Assembly: GCA_951799445.1 (NCBI GenBank)
Contig: OX637287.1
Span: forward strand, 49,505,724-49,569,723
DNA: 64,000 nucleotides
Direction of reading: 5' to 3'
Source of the DNA: Pseudisothecium myosuroides
Lineage: Eukaryota; Streptophyta; Bryopsida; Hypnales; Lembophyllaceae
In this document: positions 1 to 11,274 of the stretch, piece by piece
How positions within the stretch are numbered: position 1 is the stretch's first letter
Layout: each line of letters starts with the position of its first letter
Position numbers and translations under genes: made by a program
Notes under the pieces: model-generated
Databases searched by the model: none
What the model saw: the letters and a program-made list of their open reading frames with translations, nothing else
Told to the model about the DNA's origin: nothing

Positions 1-279
1 GCATTCTACGAAAATTTGAAATTTAGAGAGTAGGACTAGTTGTTCAAGGCGATAATGTTTGTTTAAATCACGATGCCTGCGACGTCTTTTTAGTGTCCCT
101 GTGTGTGAGTACCCCGTATATGCCGTTGAATTTTCGAGCGTTGTGTTAGTGTTGCTGAGTTTTTTAGGGACTGCCTACTCACAATTCGGCGAAATTTAGA
201 AACAAGGATGACTTATTGAAGTCGCTAAATTATTTCGTGTGATTTCTTTCTTAATGTGAAGAAATCAAGAAAGGTGGAG

Positions 280-1459
280 ATGATGTTGGAGCCGGTGGTC
301 GAAGAGAGCGAATGGATTCAGTGTACAGCATGCAACCGATGGCGCCTTCTGCCTCCTGGAGTGAGCGCTGACGGCCTACCAGAACAATGGTTCATAACCT
401 TAACTGTGCAACCATTCTTCGAGGGTCGACTATTCCCTAATTTATTGTTGTGTTGGACGTTGGCTTGAGGATTAACTTAGATTCATGCTTGTTGCCCGGG
501 AAGACTAGATCAGATTCTGAGTTTTCGTTGCATGCACTCCGCAAGGGCCTATCTTTTTCTAATAGGGCGAAGTCTTGCTTTAGGTTTTGTCACACGGAGC
601 CTTTTAATAGAAACTGCGACGTCCCTGAAGTGGCTGAAACTCTTCCCGATTCTGTCATTGCCGGTCCCAAGAAGTCTTCGGAAGCGAACACAGGTAATTC
701 AGCACAACTCTAATCTTCCTTGCCACTTTTGTTGAGTACTGTATCACCTTCGGTACGCCAACTTGAACTGCACTCTTTGCTTTCTGTATTGACTGTACGT
801 AGGGTGAGAGACTTAACCCCTGTTTATGGTCCCATTTCAAAGCCCGCGTGAGTATGGACGGAATTCTAATCGGTATCCGTGCACCAATTCTTGGTACATG
901 TACTGATCGCCTCATATTTGTGATTGATTTAGAAGTGATTACTTCATTTTCTCCCTGAGGTTGTCGAATTTTTTTTACAGATTATGAAACTCCAAAGTCG
1001 TGCGTCGAAATATTGGTTTACAAAAGAAAAAGAACTGCGGTTATCAGAAACCGCCTTGAATTCAGAGACTGTTCCGTGCAGATCGCACACCACGGCCCTC
1101 TGGACAATGGTAGGACATTTTCCGCAAAGGAAACTAAGTTCCTTCAAAGGAGCATTGAGAGTTACTTCCCAAAGAAAACCGTGTTGATTCAAAAGAACAT
1201 CAAGGATTTATTCCTGAAGAAAAGAAAGCTCGTTCAAGTGAGTATGAAGGATTACTTTCCGCAGAATACCAAGTTCGTTCAAAAGAGAATCAAGGATTTC
1301 TTCCCAAAAATTAAGTACTTCGAAGCCATGAAGAATCTGAGACAAAGTAGCGTGAACTGCGTCAACAGAGATGTCACGGAGGGAAATTCCAGGACAGTAA
1401 TTATGAATATCACGGCAGGGTTTCGTAGACCTCGTGGAAGAGCAAGGAAGCTCAGATGA
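280..1459 (+). CDS. CW-type zinc-finger protein with four tandem PIP boxes
   Basis: Three exons give a 232-aa protein: 280-389, 584-693 and 981-1459, with GT-AG introns and matching phases. A Trp codon is split across intron 1 and an Asp codon across intron 2. Residues 12-52 form a complete CW zinc finger: W12, C15, C18, W21-R22, W37, C39, C48 and a final D-V-P-E. CW domains read methylated histone H3 lysine 4 (family knowledge). From residue 129 come four 15-residue repeats, each starting with a PCNA-interacting (PIP) box of form Q-x-x-I/M-x-x-aromatic-F: QRSIESYF (129-136), QKNIKDLF (144-151, Leu replaces the aromatic), QVSMKDYF (159-166), QKRIKDFF (174-181). Several are followed by P-K-K-type basic residues. 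The C-terminus is basic and ends in RGRARKLR. The ATG at 280 is the first in the open frame (an in-frame stop lies at 226-228), but a further 5' exon cannot be excluded. The fusion suggests a chromatin reader tied to the replication clamp (inference). Confidence 0.8.
1145..1303 (+). repeat. 45-bp tandem repeats encoding PIP boxes
   Basis: Four in-frame units start at 1145, 1190, 1235 and 1280, exactly 45 nt apart. Each encodes 15 residues and opens with the glutamine of a PIP box. The units have diverged at the DNA level while keeping Gln, the hydrophobic position 4 and the final Phe, as expected if the motif is under selection. Confidence 0.85.
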
Positions 1460-1538
1460 GTTTCAGAGCAGGGAGGAGATTTGAGATCCATGGGTTTCAA
1501 GGTAATTTTGATTTGGAATTTGGTGGTATTGTTATGGA

Positions 1539-1544
1539 AATAAA
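1539..1544 (+). promoter_or_regulatory. Possible polyadenylation signal of the CW-PIP gene
   Basis: AATAAA lies 80 bp after the stop codon of the CW-PIP gene, in a T-rich stretch. Position and motif fit a 3' end. Plant signals are loose, so this is only suggestive. Confidence 0.35.
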
Positions 1545-1628
1545 GTTATAGCTATGGAATTTTGGAAGTTCTAAATGACCAATGTGAGCATTTTTTCTCA
1601 TTATTCTATATGAGAATAGTGTAGGTAG

Positions 1629-1977
1629 TTATGGGATCTTTCCAGTTCTGGCCATAGCCTCAATGACAATACCAAGGAGCACTAACATTGACCTTGGTAC
1701 CAAGGACATTGATGAGAGGTATGACCTTTTATTTTGTGAGGTTTGGAGCACAAGTCTAATAGTGTTTGACATGTGGACTGAGTCAAACGATTCCATGGCA
1801 TAAAGCATAGCCTCAGAGGTGTCCTCGATCAGAATTGAAGGAGGTACAGGCACAGGATTCAATGTTGTAAAGAAGAAGACCACACTGTGGACCGGAGCAA
1901 CACTTGACTGCACAAATTTATGGTCATAGGTGTACATGTTCACCTTGAGCTAGGGAAGCAGCTCCTCCTACATTTCA
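1629..1977 (-). pseudogene. Unidentified gene remnant, copy 1
   Basis: The minus strand keeps a 104-residue open stretch (containing NMYTYDHKFVQSS and NPVPVPPSI) that looks like real protein but that I cannot assign. Just upstream, copy 1 reads P-stop-L-K where the second copy (16256-16536) reads P-W-L-N. The two copies therefore decayed independently from one coding exon. It marks the left edge of the large duplicated block, which begins near 1709. Confidence 0.4.
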
Positions 1978-2015
1978 ATATAGTTTAAGTGATTGCCCCC
2001 TAGTTGCTTAGCACA

Positions 2016-2018
2016 TGA
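2016..2018. other. Unoccupied TGA target of the CACTA element (paralogous empty site)
   Basis: Copy 1 reads cacatgacacaattg here with a single TGA. Copy 2 reads cacatga, then the 23.4-kb element, then tgacacaattg. This is the pre-insertion sequence and fixes the element's ends and its 3-bp target duplication. Confidence 0.9.
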
Positions 2019-2032
2019 CACAATTGATGGAG

Positions 2033-3112
2033 CTAGAGTCGAACATCGGACGATGGTGCGGCAGAGGCGACGTCCAGCTGCTTCTTCACATCCGGCATCA
2101 TCTTCTCTACCAACGCCCGAGCGATGGCTACAATGTCGGGGCCGGCTTTGGCAACAGATCCGCAGTTGAAGGGAGGCTGGGGATCGTACTCGATCAGCAA
2201 CTGCACCACCTTCGCAGTGGTTTCGTCGGAGAGTAGCGCAGCTAGTTTCAAACCCATGTCAATTCCTGCCGACACTCCTGCTGCCGTGATAATCTTACCC
2301 TGCAATCCATCAATTTATTAGCCATTTTCATTGATCTATCAATATAAGATTATTTGCTCCAGTGACAGCGTAAGATTAACATGCTTTGCATTCTATTGTG
2401 GCATGGACAAAAGTTGCCAGCGTACCGATTGTACAATACGAGAGCTGACGGGGATGGCACCCAAGTTGGACAGCAAGTTTAAAAACATCCAGTGCGTGGT
2501 AGCTTCCTTTCCTTGCAGAATGCCTGCGGCGCCCAAGAGCATGGATCCCGTACACACCGAGGTTGTGTACAAGCTTGTCTCATGCGCCTTCAAGCATCCA
2601 AACAAGGCAAACCGATCAGTCGCGGATCTCTTAGGCAATAAGTTCAGGAATACACGAAGCATAATTATGTGGAATGGCGTCAGGGAACAGCATCACAAAG
2701 TGAAGCTTGTCGCATGAAACGCTCGTACCTTGCGAATCCAGTCGAGGATGGGCTTGTCAGCCATAAGAGCCTCGGTGCCCTCACCTCCGGGCACGACAAT
2801 GATGTCGGGGCTGGGCACTTCGTCGAAAGTGGCGGTGGCCTGGAAAGAGAGCATGCTCCCGCCGTCTGCGGTGAAAAGGCCCTTTCTATGGCTTACAAAC
2901 ACCACCTTCACGTTGGGAAGGACGTGCAGTGGCTCGTATGGTCCTACGAAGTCGAGCGCTGTCACTTTGTCGAAAAGAGGGATGGCCACCTGCAAAATGC
3001 GTGGGGAGCCCGCTGCCTCCATTTTGTCGGTGAAGTAAGCACTTCCGTTTGGGGATCGAGTACCTGCTGAGAGCGAATGCACAAGATCAGAAACACGAGA
3101 ACACAAATCCAT
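2033..3112 (-). CDS. DJ-1/PfpI family protein (isonitrile hydratase-like), copy 1
   Basis: Three minus-strand exons, 3112-2729, 2587-2426 and 2299-2033, join in phase 0 with GT-AG introns to give 270 aa. The glutamine-amidotransferase-like DJ-1/PfpI fold is clear: ALDFVGPYE with the conserved acidic residue E60, DIIVVPGGEGTEAL (about 103-116), the nucleophile elbow SVCTGS with C140, and GVSAGIDMGL near the C-terminal third. The order and wording best match the isonitrile hydratase-like branch (GATase1_PfpI type), which hydrates isonitriles to formamides in bacteria; the plant substrate is unknown. An alternative start is the Met at 3022 (MEAAGSPRILQV), since the first 30 residues are not typical of the family and could be a leader or misassigned UTR. 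The paralogue at 40256-41336 differs by only a few residues, so both are probably functional. Confidence 0.85.
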
Positions 3113-3954
3113 CGTGAAAGAAAATAAGAAATCCTAATGCCGGAAAAAACACAATAGCACGACATGTTTACATTTACAGGCAATCGGATGCAGGATGGCA
3201 AAGCAAGCGACCGTCTAACGCCAGGCAGGTATTGTACCATCTCACAGCCATCAAACATTTACTAAAGGACACATGTAAGTAGAATGTAATAGATCACAAA
3301 CACGGAGCAAGCAGCATAAATCTCTCCACAATCAGCTCGTGTGCAAACGTCACAGACTCAAAGACAGGAGGGAGCCATGGCTGGCTCCGAATGTGCACCT
3401 TGTGCGCAGAGGAATGTGCAAGTGCGAAATGAGAATTCACCGACGCATGCAAGAGCTGGATAAACTGATCCGATGAATTCCTTGTCACTGGGCCATCGTT
3501 AAATATTGGCAAGGTGGCAGTTTGACTTGAGCAGCAAGCGTCCTCAGAAAACCAACTTTTATTTGTTAGTACAACTCGACGCACAATGATCAAACTTGCG
3601 CCCCAAGGCAGAGCCTACTGACTAATGGATACAGTGCTCCTGTTCAGATTTATACAGTGAAGACGGACTGCAATGAACACTTGAAAGATCAGATTCTATG
3701 CGCAGGAGTGGAATCGACGAACTCATCCCGCCTTTGCAATCGTAAAGAAGGAGGCTGTTCCGTCGATGAACAACAGGTAGTCAACCTAATATACAGGAGT
3801 GAGAGTATAGGTTCAGTCTACCCGGCAAACACAAATACTTCCATCTTTTGACAGTTTGGAATGAGATCTCAACCCTATACAGTAAGGTAGGGTTGGGATT
3901 CATCGTCCAGACAGACAGATTGGGATTGTGTACCCAATTTTGCTGTCTTTCATG
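3113..3954. other. 5' flank of DJ-1 copy 1
   Basis: This is the upstream sequence of the minus-strand DJ-1 gene and should hold its promoter. It is conserved almost base for base with 41337-42209. I see no other gene or clear core-promoter motif. Confidence 0.5.
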
Positions 3955-4424
3955 CTAAGGTAGATGCACCCAATCCCACCCAACACCCAATTCCATCCTC
4001 ATGTACCAATAGTGTGCATTCTAAAAAGGAAATGTGCACCACTGGTACATGAGGGAGGAATTCTTAAAGGGACAAGAATGGGTGAGCCTACCTTGAGGTA
4101 GAAGGCTCGAGAACAGTTCGGGCATTTAGAACCGCCCACCCCATAAATGTACATAGTTTGTACATGTTTTTTTTTCATAGCCTTCATTGATGTACCAACA
4201 GTGTACATTTCAGGGGTTGGCGGTTTTAGAGCCCTAGGGTAGTTCAACTTCAAAGTTTCATAACTAATTCAAAAATGATCCAAAAAATACGAAACGACTT
4301 GGATTAGATGCCAACTCCTCTTGTCTTCGAAGGAAAATTCACTGAAAAATATTTTGAGAAGTTTCACCTGCCTAAAATTCAGTTCCAGTGCTTAGATGGT
4401 TGGTTTATGGACCTTCTACCTTAA
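3955..4424. mobile_element. TTAA-flanked MITE, GGTAGA family
   Basis: The insert begins after CTAA with GGTAGATGCACCC and ends with the complement of GGTAGAAGGTCCAT, followed by TTAA at 4421-4424. The paralogous site at 42210-42213 has only one CTAA and no insert, so the whole stretch is an insertion duplicating a TTAA-like tetranucleotide. It has no coding capacity. A relative lies at 14075-14466. Confidence 0.7.
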
Positions 4425-7400
4425 ATGTTGTAAGAAATGCACTTCGTAGTGAATTGGGGTTGAAATGTCACCATCTAACACTATCTAACTCTAGATGGAC
4501 ACCATTGTTGACACTAAGTGTTTAATGGATGACACAAAAAATTTCTATGTAGGACAAAAGTGAAGATGTTCACCTTTGGAATTTTGTGTGAACAGGGTAG
4601 GTCTTGCACGGTGGTTTGACCTCCAATGAATGCTTTTGGATTTCTTTGAGCAAATGATTCATGAATGCAGTATGAAAAAGTCAGGTAGGTCTTGCATGGT
4701 AGTTTGACCTCTAACAAATGCTCGTGGGTTTCTAAAACAATTTGACAAATATATCAAGAACTATAAATTGATGTGGAATTAGAATTTGAAAATATTGAAA
4801 ATGCATCAAAAGAGACACCAAATAAGTATTTGAACATAATTAACATAAAGAAAATTGTGTCTAATTGTGACATGTACTTGAAGGCAATCCATACACATTC
4901 TTACCTAAAATATAACCACTTTTCTTGATAGCCTAGGGTGGATTTTGTATGAAACTATTTTTAGCAATTTGAAAATTAGTTTTAATAATTTATTTCATAT
5001 TGTGTCAAAAAATGCATGAAGAGAATTTGGAATCTTCTTTGATCTCTAAGAAGATCCAAATGAATGTAGGTAGTTTTCTAATAGAAAACACACTCAAATT
5101 CTAGTTCATATGATATAAAGTGAAGTTATTTTTGTATTGGATATTATGAGCAAATGAAAAAGAATTTTGTTGCATTTTAGTATGTATTCAATTTTACCTC
5201 CTATCAATAAAAATTTTCAAATTTTTAACCCTTAAAGGACGGGCTGGTGACTTTGAAAATCATCCCTTTGGATACCATGTAATTCATTGGCTTAAAAAAA
5301 TACAATAACACGCATTGGAAGTCAATCTGCTTTAAAAGACCTCCTCTTTTCACATCAAAATTCCAAGGGTGAATCAAGTTGTACTTCTATTCTACATAGA
5401 AGGATTCTTTGTCATTCATCGGAGAAAAAACATTTGCAGCAATTTCAAAGATTACGCGAATTTGAATTCGATGTTGATTTTTATAAATTCTTACGGTTTA
5501 ACTTCAAAATTTCACATAATTTCAAATCTTTACAAAAATATCTTGAGCTTCTTATGTTTTATAATAGAGTGATTTCATTCATACATAGAGGTCTACAAAT
5601 ATAAAGATTATGCTTTCATTCATATAATGTGGAAAAACAAAGCTTATTAAGTGGGTGATTGCAAGAAACACTTGTACTATTTTCCGTCACACGTTCAATG
5701 CGGAAGTTGTTTTGTGCCATAAGTATTGCAAAAATGATTGAATGAACATGACATTCAAATGCAAGCTTCCTATAGCAATAGAAAATACAGTTGAATAATT
5801 TCAATTTTTTTTAAACTAATTTAATAGGCAAAATATAATTTTGAATATATGTCACACATGCGGTTTTGGTGGTTTTTAGTACTATTGAGTACCTTTTTTG
5901 CAGAGTTACATCATCAAATTTGTTAGGCTAGCTCTTCTAATAGAAATACACCTTGCTAGGAGAGGAATTTCCAAAAACATTTTCTAAGTGTGTTTTATAA
6001 TGGCTTAAAGTGTGCTATATTCAGGTTGAATTTCTGTTGAATTAAAAATGGTTTCTTAGTTCTAACTTTGATCTTCCTACTTTGCTCTTAATTGACAACT
6101 ATAGCCATTTTTAAAATAAATTTTTCATACTCATTTTTTAATTTTCAAAAATAAAAACATGAAAGTCTCATTTTCTAAGGTAAATTGTAGCATGTGGCTC
6201 AAATTAGTACTCCAAGGTACACAAAAAGACTCAATAGTACTACTGGGGCTCGTAATACCTTCTATTTGCCAAAGTAAATTGTTTTTTAATGGCAAATTAA
6301 GTGTTTCCATCCATTTTTGTCATCCAATGATGAACATCACATGTTGTCAGAAGTGTAAATTTAAAATCCAATTGACCATTCAAATTTTATGTTCCATGCC
6401 TTCAATAGTACTGATCACAAGGCCTAAATTGTGGGAGATTGTTTAATAGCATGATAAAAAAAATTAAATTTCTTTTAAAAATGAAAAATATCATTATTTA
6501 CAAATGATTTGAAACTTTGCTATATCAAAAATCTGACATGGTCGGGAGGCTACCATGTCAATAATATTCTTAAAATTATTTTTAATATTTTATATTATTT
6601 TTAATTTTTTTGAAAAATTGAAAAAAATTATTATTATTTTTATTGTTTTATTATCATTTTATTAATATTTTGACTAGCAGTGCACTTATTCACAGCGTTG
6701 AAACAACCCTCCTATGACCTCAAATCTCTTCTAATGAAATAAAGATGCTCAATCCATTGATATTACCTTTGTAGTAGATTTTGACCACTTTTTGCTTCTT
6801 AAGATGTATTGTACATTTAAGAGGTCGTTGCAAGAGTGGTATTGGTTATTTGTCACAAGGGGAGTGTCGAAGCTTTCATTTGCAATAACTTTTGAAGCAT
6901 GACTTTTGTGAACTTGAATTTTTTTATTGGAGATGTTTGTCTTGAGTTTAATCAAATCTCATATTTTTCAAAAAAATTTAAAAATCATTTAATATTTAAT
7001 AATAAATTAAATTAATATGTCATGTTTTGAGTTTTAGGGTTTTTGAGTACTATGGAGTCCCCAAATTTAATGATCTAGAGCTGAAATTTCTAAGGTCTAT
7101 TCCCATAATAAGAAGTCATGTTTCTACTTAACGGAGTTTCGAAATAATTTTTTTTTATGTCTTCTATATTCATGCAAATAGGAATCCCTTGCATGCGCAA
7201 TTTTGAACATTGAAAATGGTTTCAAGATTATTCTTTTGGTGAAATGTCTTTACCAAGAAGTCTTCCCAAATGACCAAATTCAATTTCTTCAAAAATTGTT
7301 TTTCCTATTTTTAACAAATTAAAACGTCAAAATATCTATTTTCTAGCACTTCTGCACTTTTTTAGTTCTCCTACTTAGAGAATTTTTTTGTGCTTTTCCT

Positions 7401-8545
7401 TTATAGGGTACTTTCTTCTTACAAGTGTATGCAATGATCATATTTTTAATATTTTTATAATTGGTACTCTCAAAAAAAGAGGTGAAAATAGCCAAAGTGG
7501 AACAAAAATGGACACTCTTTCTTGCAATAACCCTGTGCAATAAAAATGATTTTTTTGAATTTGAGCCAAATTTAAGAGATAAAGTTTATTAAGTTTAGTT
7601 TCTATTCCAATTGAAAAAATGAATTTTTTTAAGATTTACTATTATGTTATTGCAATTTGAACTTTAAACCTATATTATGGTTCAAACAACGTTTTAGTGA
7701 ATGCTTTTGTATTATGTCCATGGAAAAAAATTGAGGACCTTATTATTTAGGGGCTGTTGCAAGAAACATTTACATTACATGAGATTTCAAGCTTAAACAA
7801 GATCGTAAGTTTTGAGATAACAGGGAACAATGGCAAAAAAAAAAAAAACTCAACAATTTGCAAGGCCTGAATTGCATAGGATAGTTTAATGACATGATAG
7901 AAAAAACTTAATTTTTTAAAAAAATTAGAAAAAGCACATTATTTACAAATGATTGGGAACTTTGCTACATTTAATAATTTGACATAGTCAAGACACTACC
8001 ATGTTAGATAATATTATTTAATTAAAAAAAATTATAAATTAATTTTATAATTTTAAAATAATTTAAAATAATTCGATATTTTGACCAACAGTGTATTGGT
8101 TTACAACCCTAAAATAGGCCTCCTATGGCCTCATTTTTCTTTTAAAAATGTTTTTGTCTCAAAAAATGTTGTTTTGGTCTATTATATTACCACTGTTATA
8201 AGTAGGTACTACTAGTATTGTGCACAAGCAGTGTAATATAAGTCATGAAAATGAATTAAAAAATGATTTAAAATCATTAAAAAATCATTAAAAATCATTA
8301 ATTTTAAAAATGAAATTAAAAATGAAATTAAAAAATAATTAAAACTATAATAAAAAACCAATAATAACCATGAAGATAATAAATAAAAAAATAAAAACAA
8401 ATTAAACAAATTATTGAATTACTATGCAATATTACTAATTACTGCGGACTACTACAAAGCTTGGGAGACCATAAATTAGAAGAAAATGGATACTTGAACA
8501 TTTTGTTTTTTAATAAATTATAAAAAATTATATAAATGAATTTAT
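4425..8545. repeat. AT-rich non-coding part of duplicated block, copy 1
   Basis: No gene is visible. Inverted arms at about 4526-4660 and 5280-5430 form a foldback element also present in copy 2 (about 42300-43200). From 5650 the copies part company. Units near 6409 and 7850 (and 45520, 46310 in copy 2) begin with a similar 'caaggcctgaattg' stretch, indicating an older internal repeat of about 1.4 kb. Sequence near 5650-7450 also resembles 38580-39260 inside the CACTA element. Confidence 0.5.
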
Positions 8546-8974
8546 AAATAGTCATTTTTTATTTTTTTATTTTTTACTTCTTGAAACACATGGACCAATT
8601 CCATTGATAGAGGAAAAAGAACACAAAACCAAAGGACATCGTCCTTGGCGGAAATTTTTACATTTTTTAAGACAATATCAAAGTAACTTCAAACTCAAAA
8701 CAAACCAACATGGCAAGAGAAAACAAACCCAGATTCACAATAGAACAGTAGGCGAAGCTTGCTATTGAACCCTGGAGAACCACAGAGGATCCTTGCCACC
8801 TTGATTAAAAGATCCCATCTTGGGAAGAGCTAGCCTCCAGCTCATTGAAAGATGGGATCTCTCACCAAAAAAATCAGAATGGAGCCATATGTTGTCAAAT
8901 CACCGAAGAAAGGTGCCTTCCTTATCAAGATATAGTCCACATAGCTTTGTGGTTTTAAAAAATAGCCATTTTTT
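8546..8974 (-). mobile_element. Retroposed (LINE/SINE-like) fragment with target duplication
   Basis: This roughly 410-bp, higher-complexity insert is absent from copy 2 (around 47000). Read on the minus strand it ends in an A-rich tail (8558-8575). It is flanked by near-identical 15-bp repeats, 8546-8560 and 8960-8974 (AAATAG-T/C-CATTTTTT). An A-tail plus a long target duplication fits target-primed retroposition. I cannot name the parent element. Confidence 0.55.
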
Positions 8975-10787
8975 TACAGTTTAGTGCACTTGAATTGCAT
9001 CAAATACTTTTGAAAGGAATTCTTTTTCATTCCAATCTTTGGATAAAAGAGGCACATTTTGAATCCATGTGCATGAATTATTGTTTAGAAGTTTCAAAAA
9101 TCTTCTTTGTCATTGTATGCAATGTTAGTACATAACCAACTTCTCCATTTTTTGGCTCAAAATTTGTATTTTGGGTCAAAAATAGTATTAGAACCTTCTA
9201 AATTGACAAAAATAGACATTCAATTTGAGGTTGTTTTAAAGTAGTAAACCAATCTTACAAAAGTCCAAAAAAAATACTCAAAGTCTTAAACTGTATTTCA
9301 TTTTATATTTACTACAAATATATAAACTTCATTTCAAATTTTACAAACTTGGAACCTGCACCACAAAAGTTCTACGCAAAAAACCATGTGTCCAAAGCAA
9401 AGGGGACAAAAAAAATCAAGTGTTTCTTACAAGTACTCTTAGAAAAAATAATTATTTAGAATTCAAATTTAGAATTCATATTGAAAATCACCAACCCCAA
9501 TAGGCCAAGAAAACTTAATAGATACAACTCTACAATAGGAGCTAGATTTTTACATTTATCCAAATTAGTGAAAAATTTGGAATTCAGTGTCCTTAAACTA
9601 TCCCCTAGGGAGAGCCAATGGTTGTCCTAATGAGACTTGTTGGGCCCATGAGGGCTACAATTTGATTCTTACAAGTATGTGTCGTGCAAACTCAATTATC
9701 TGATTTGATGGAAAAAACAACTTGCCATTGGCAAGGGTGTTTCCCTTGTAGTTCATGCATGGATTTGATTAGTCTAAGGTATGCACACCTTTAATTGACA
9801 CTAATTACAATTCATCATAGTTACCATTGTTAAATATAAATTATTTTTTATAAACCTTATTGGCTATTAAAAAAAGATTCAAACACACTTTAGCATGCAC
9901 TATTTGGGCACTATGTAAATAAGTTTTGAAATTTTAAATTACTATCTCTAAGTGCACCCAAAACCAACAATAAGCTCTTGTAAATTTTCATGTTTTTTTT
10001 GTGCATCTGGTATAATCATTATGTAGGAAAAAGGTGTTGCTTTTAGATCCAAATGTAGATGCCACATTTTGTGCTATATTGATAATGGATGTAAGATAAC
10101 TACAACTAAATGTACTCCCTTTTAAGAATTGACTCCTAGTATAGATTCTTGCCTAAAATGTACTCACACTATTTGTGAGACTCTAAGGTTGATTTTAGAA
10201 ACACCTACTTTGACCTCTTTGAAAATTTATAGTTTCTTCATTTGGTGTTCAATAAGTGTTTAAGAAAGGAATCTAGAATATTATTTTAAACTTCCAACAA
10301 GATCCAACCAAAATTAGGCAACTTAATAATAAAAACAATTCACAATTACTTATTTGGATGCAATTAAATGTAGTTAGGAGCTTTTCTTTAGGGACAATTC
10401 ATCACTCCTGAAAGCCAATTTTAGCTGAGGGAGCCGATCCATTTCTGATCACCCTTCCATTTCCAATAATCTATAGGCTGCTCTCTTTCCGTGAAGTTGT
10501 AGCTCAGTTCCCATAGTACTAGTGTGGCGCATTATGATTGGTTGCGAGGCTCTCGATACTGCAACCAATCCTTGCTCGATTTTGCAATCAACCTATGGTG
10601 AGAAATAGAAAGGTCTATATATCACCATTATCAAAGAGAATTTTTTACTAAAAAATTCATAGTAAATACGTTTTGCGTAATAAAATTCTGGAATAATATG
10701 TAATCCTTGCAAACTCTATTTTTCTATTTTTGTACATGGGAAAAAATTTGCACTCAAAAAACTTGTGCTCCAAATATGCGTAATTGT
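8975..10787. other. AT-rich non-coding part of duplicated block, copy 1
   Basis: Aligns with 47010-48205 and 49440-50620; no gene is seen. The TTAA at 10286-10289 is the unoccupied counterpart of the TTAA element at 49535-50471. Sequence from about 10440 is missing from copy 2 and has a more mixed base composition but no recognisable gene. Confidence 0.5.
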
Positions 10788-11243
10788 TTAACTCTTAAAC
10801 ATTGAGGCGGACGTGTTGCGTCCGATGAAAGATAGAAAATCTCTTGTGTAGGACAAAAGTGCAACTATTAATCCTTAGAATTTTGTTGTGAAAAGGGGAG
10901 GTCTTCTATAGTAATTTGACTTTGAATGAGTGCTTTTGGTATTTTTTAAGCCAATGATTCACATGGTAATGAAAAGGGAGAGTTTTCAAGGTCACCCCTT
11001 TGTCCTCTTACCTTTAAACACCATGCTATGACCGTGGAAATCATCCCTTTTGGCACTGTATGACATCATCTACTTTGAAAAAACCAAAAATGCTCATTGG
11101 AAGTCAAACTACTATTCATGATCTCCCCTTTCCACACAAAATTCCGAGGATGAATAGTTGCGCTTTTGTCCTACACAGAAGGATTTTTTTGTCATTCGTC
11201 AACCAAAAAATGACCGCGACATTGTTTATGGGTGAAGGGTTAA
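10788..11243. mobile_element. Foldback element flanked by TTAA
   Basis: Long inverted arms, about 10845-10960 and 11060-11215, share the 'tgtaggacaaaagtgcaactatt' type sequence in opposite orientation. The ends read TTAACTCTTAAACA and the complement of TTAACCCTTCACCCATAAACA. The TTAA tetranucleotides lie at 10788-10791 and 11240-11243. The element has no coding capacity and is related to the foldback at about 4526-5430. Confidence 0.5.
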
Positions 11244-11274
11244 GTGGTTGGAAATGGGTCGGCTCCCTCAGTTG

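Noticed and set aside
256..279. GTG start 24 nt upstream of the CW-PIP ATG
   Set aside because: Nuclear genes start at ATG; the first in-frame ATG at 280 is preferred and still leaves the full CW domain.
2669..3070. 133-residue plus-strand frame conserved in both DJ-1 copies
   Set aside because: It is antisense to DJ-1 exon 1; its conservation follows from the real gene on the other strand.
6600..6660. Tandem ATT-rich tract suggesting a CRISPR-like or satellite array
   Set aside because: Simple low-complexity AT sequence with no regular unit or spacers.
4425..10787. LTR retrotransposon to explain the long shared block
   Set aside because: No gag or pol coding, no primer-binding site or LTR pair; the sharing is explained by segmental duplication.
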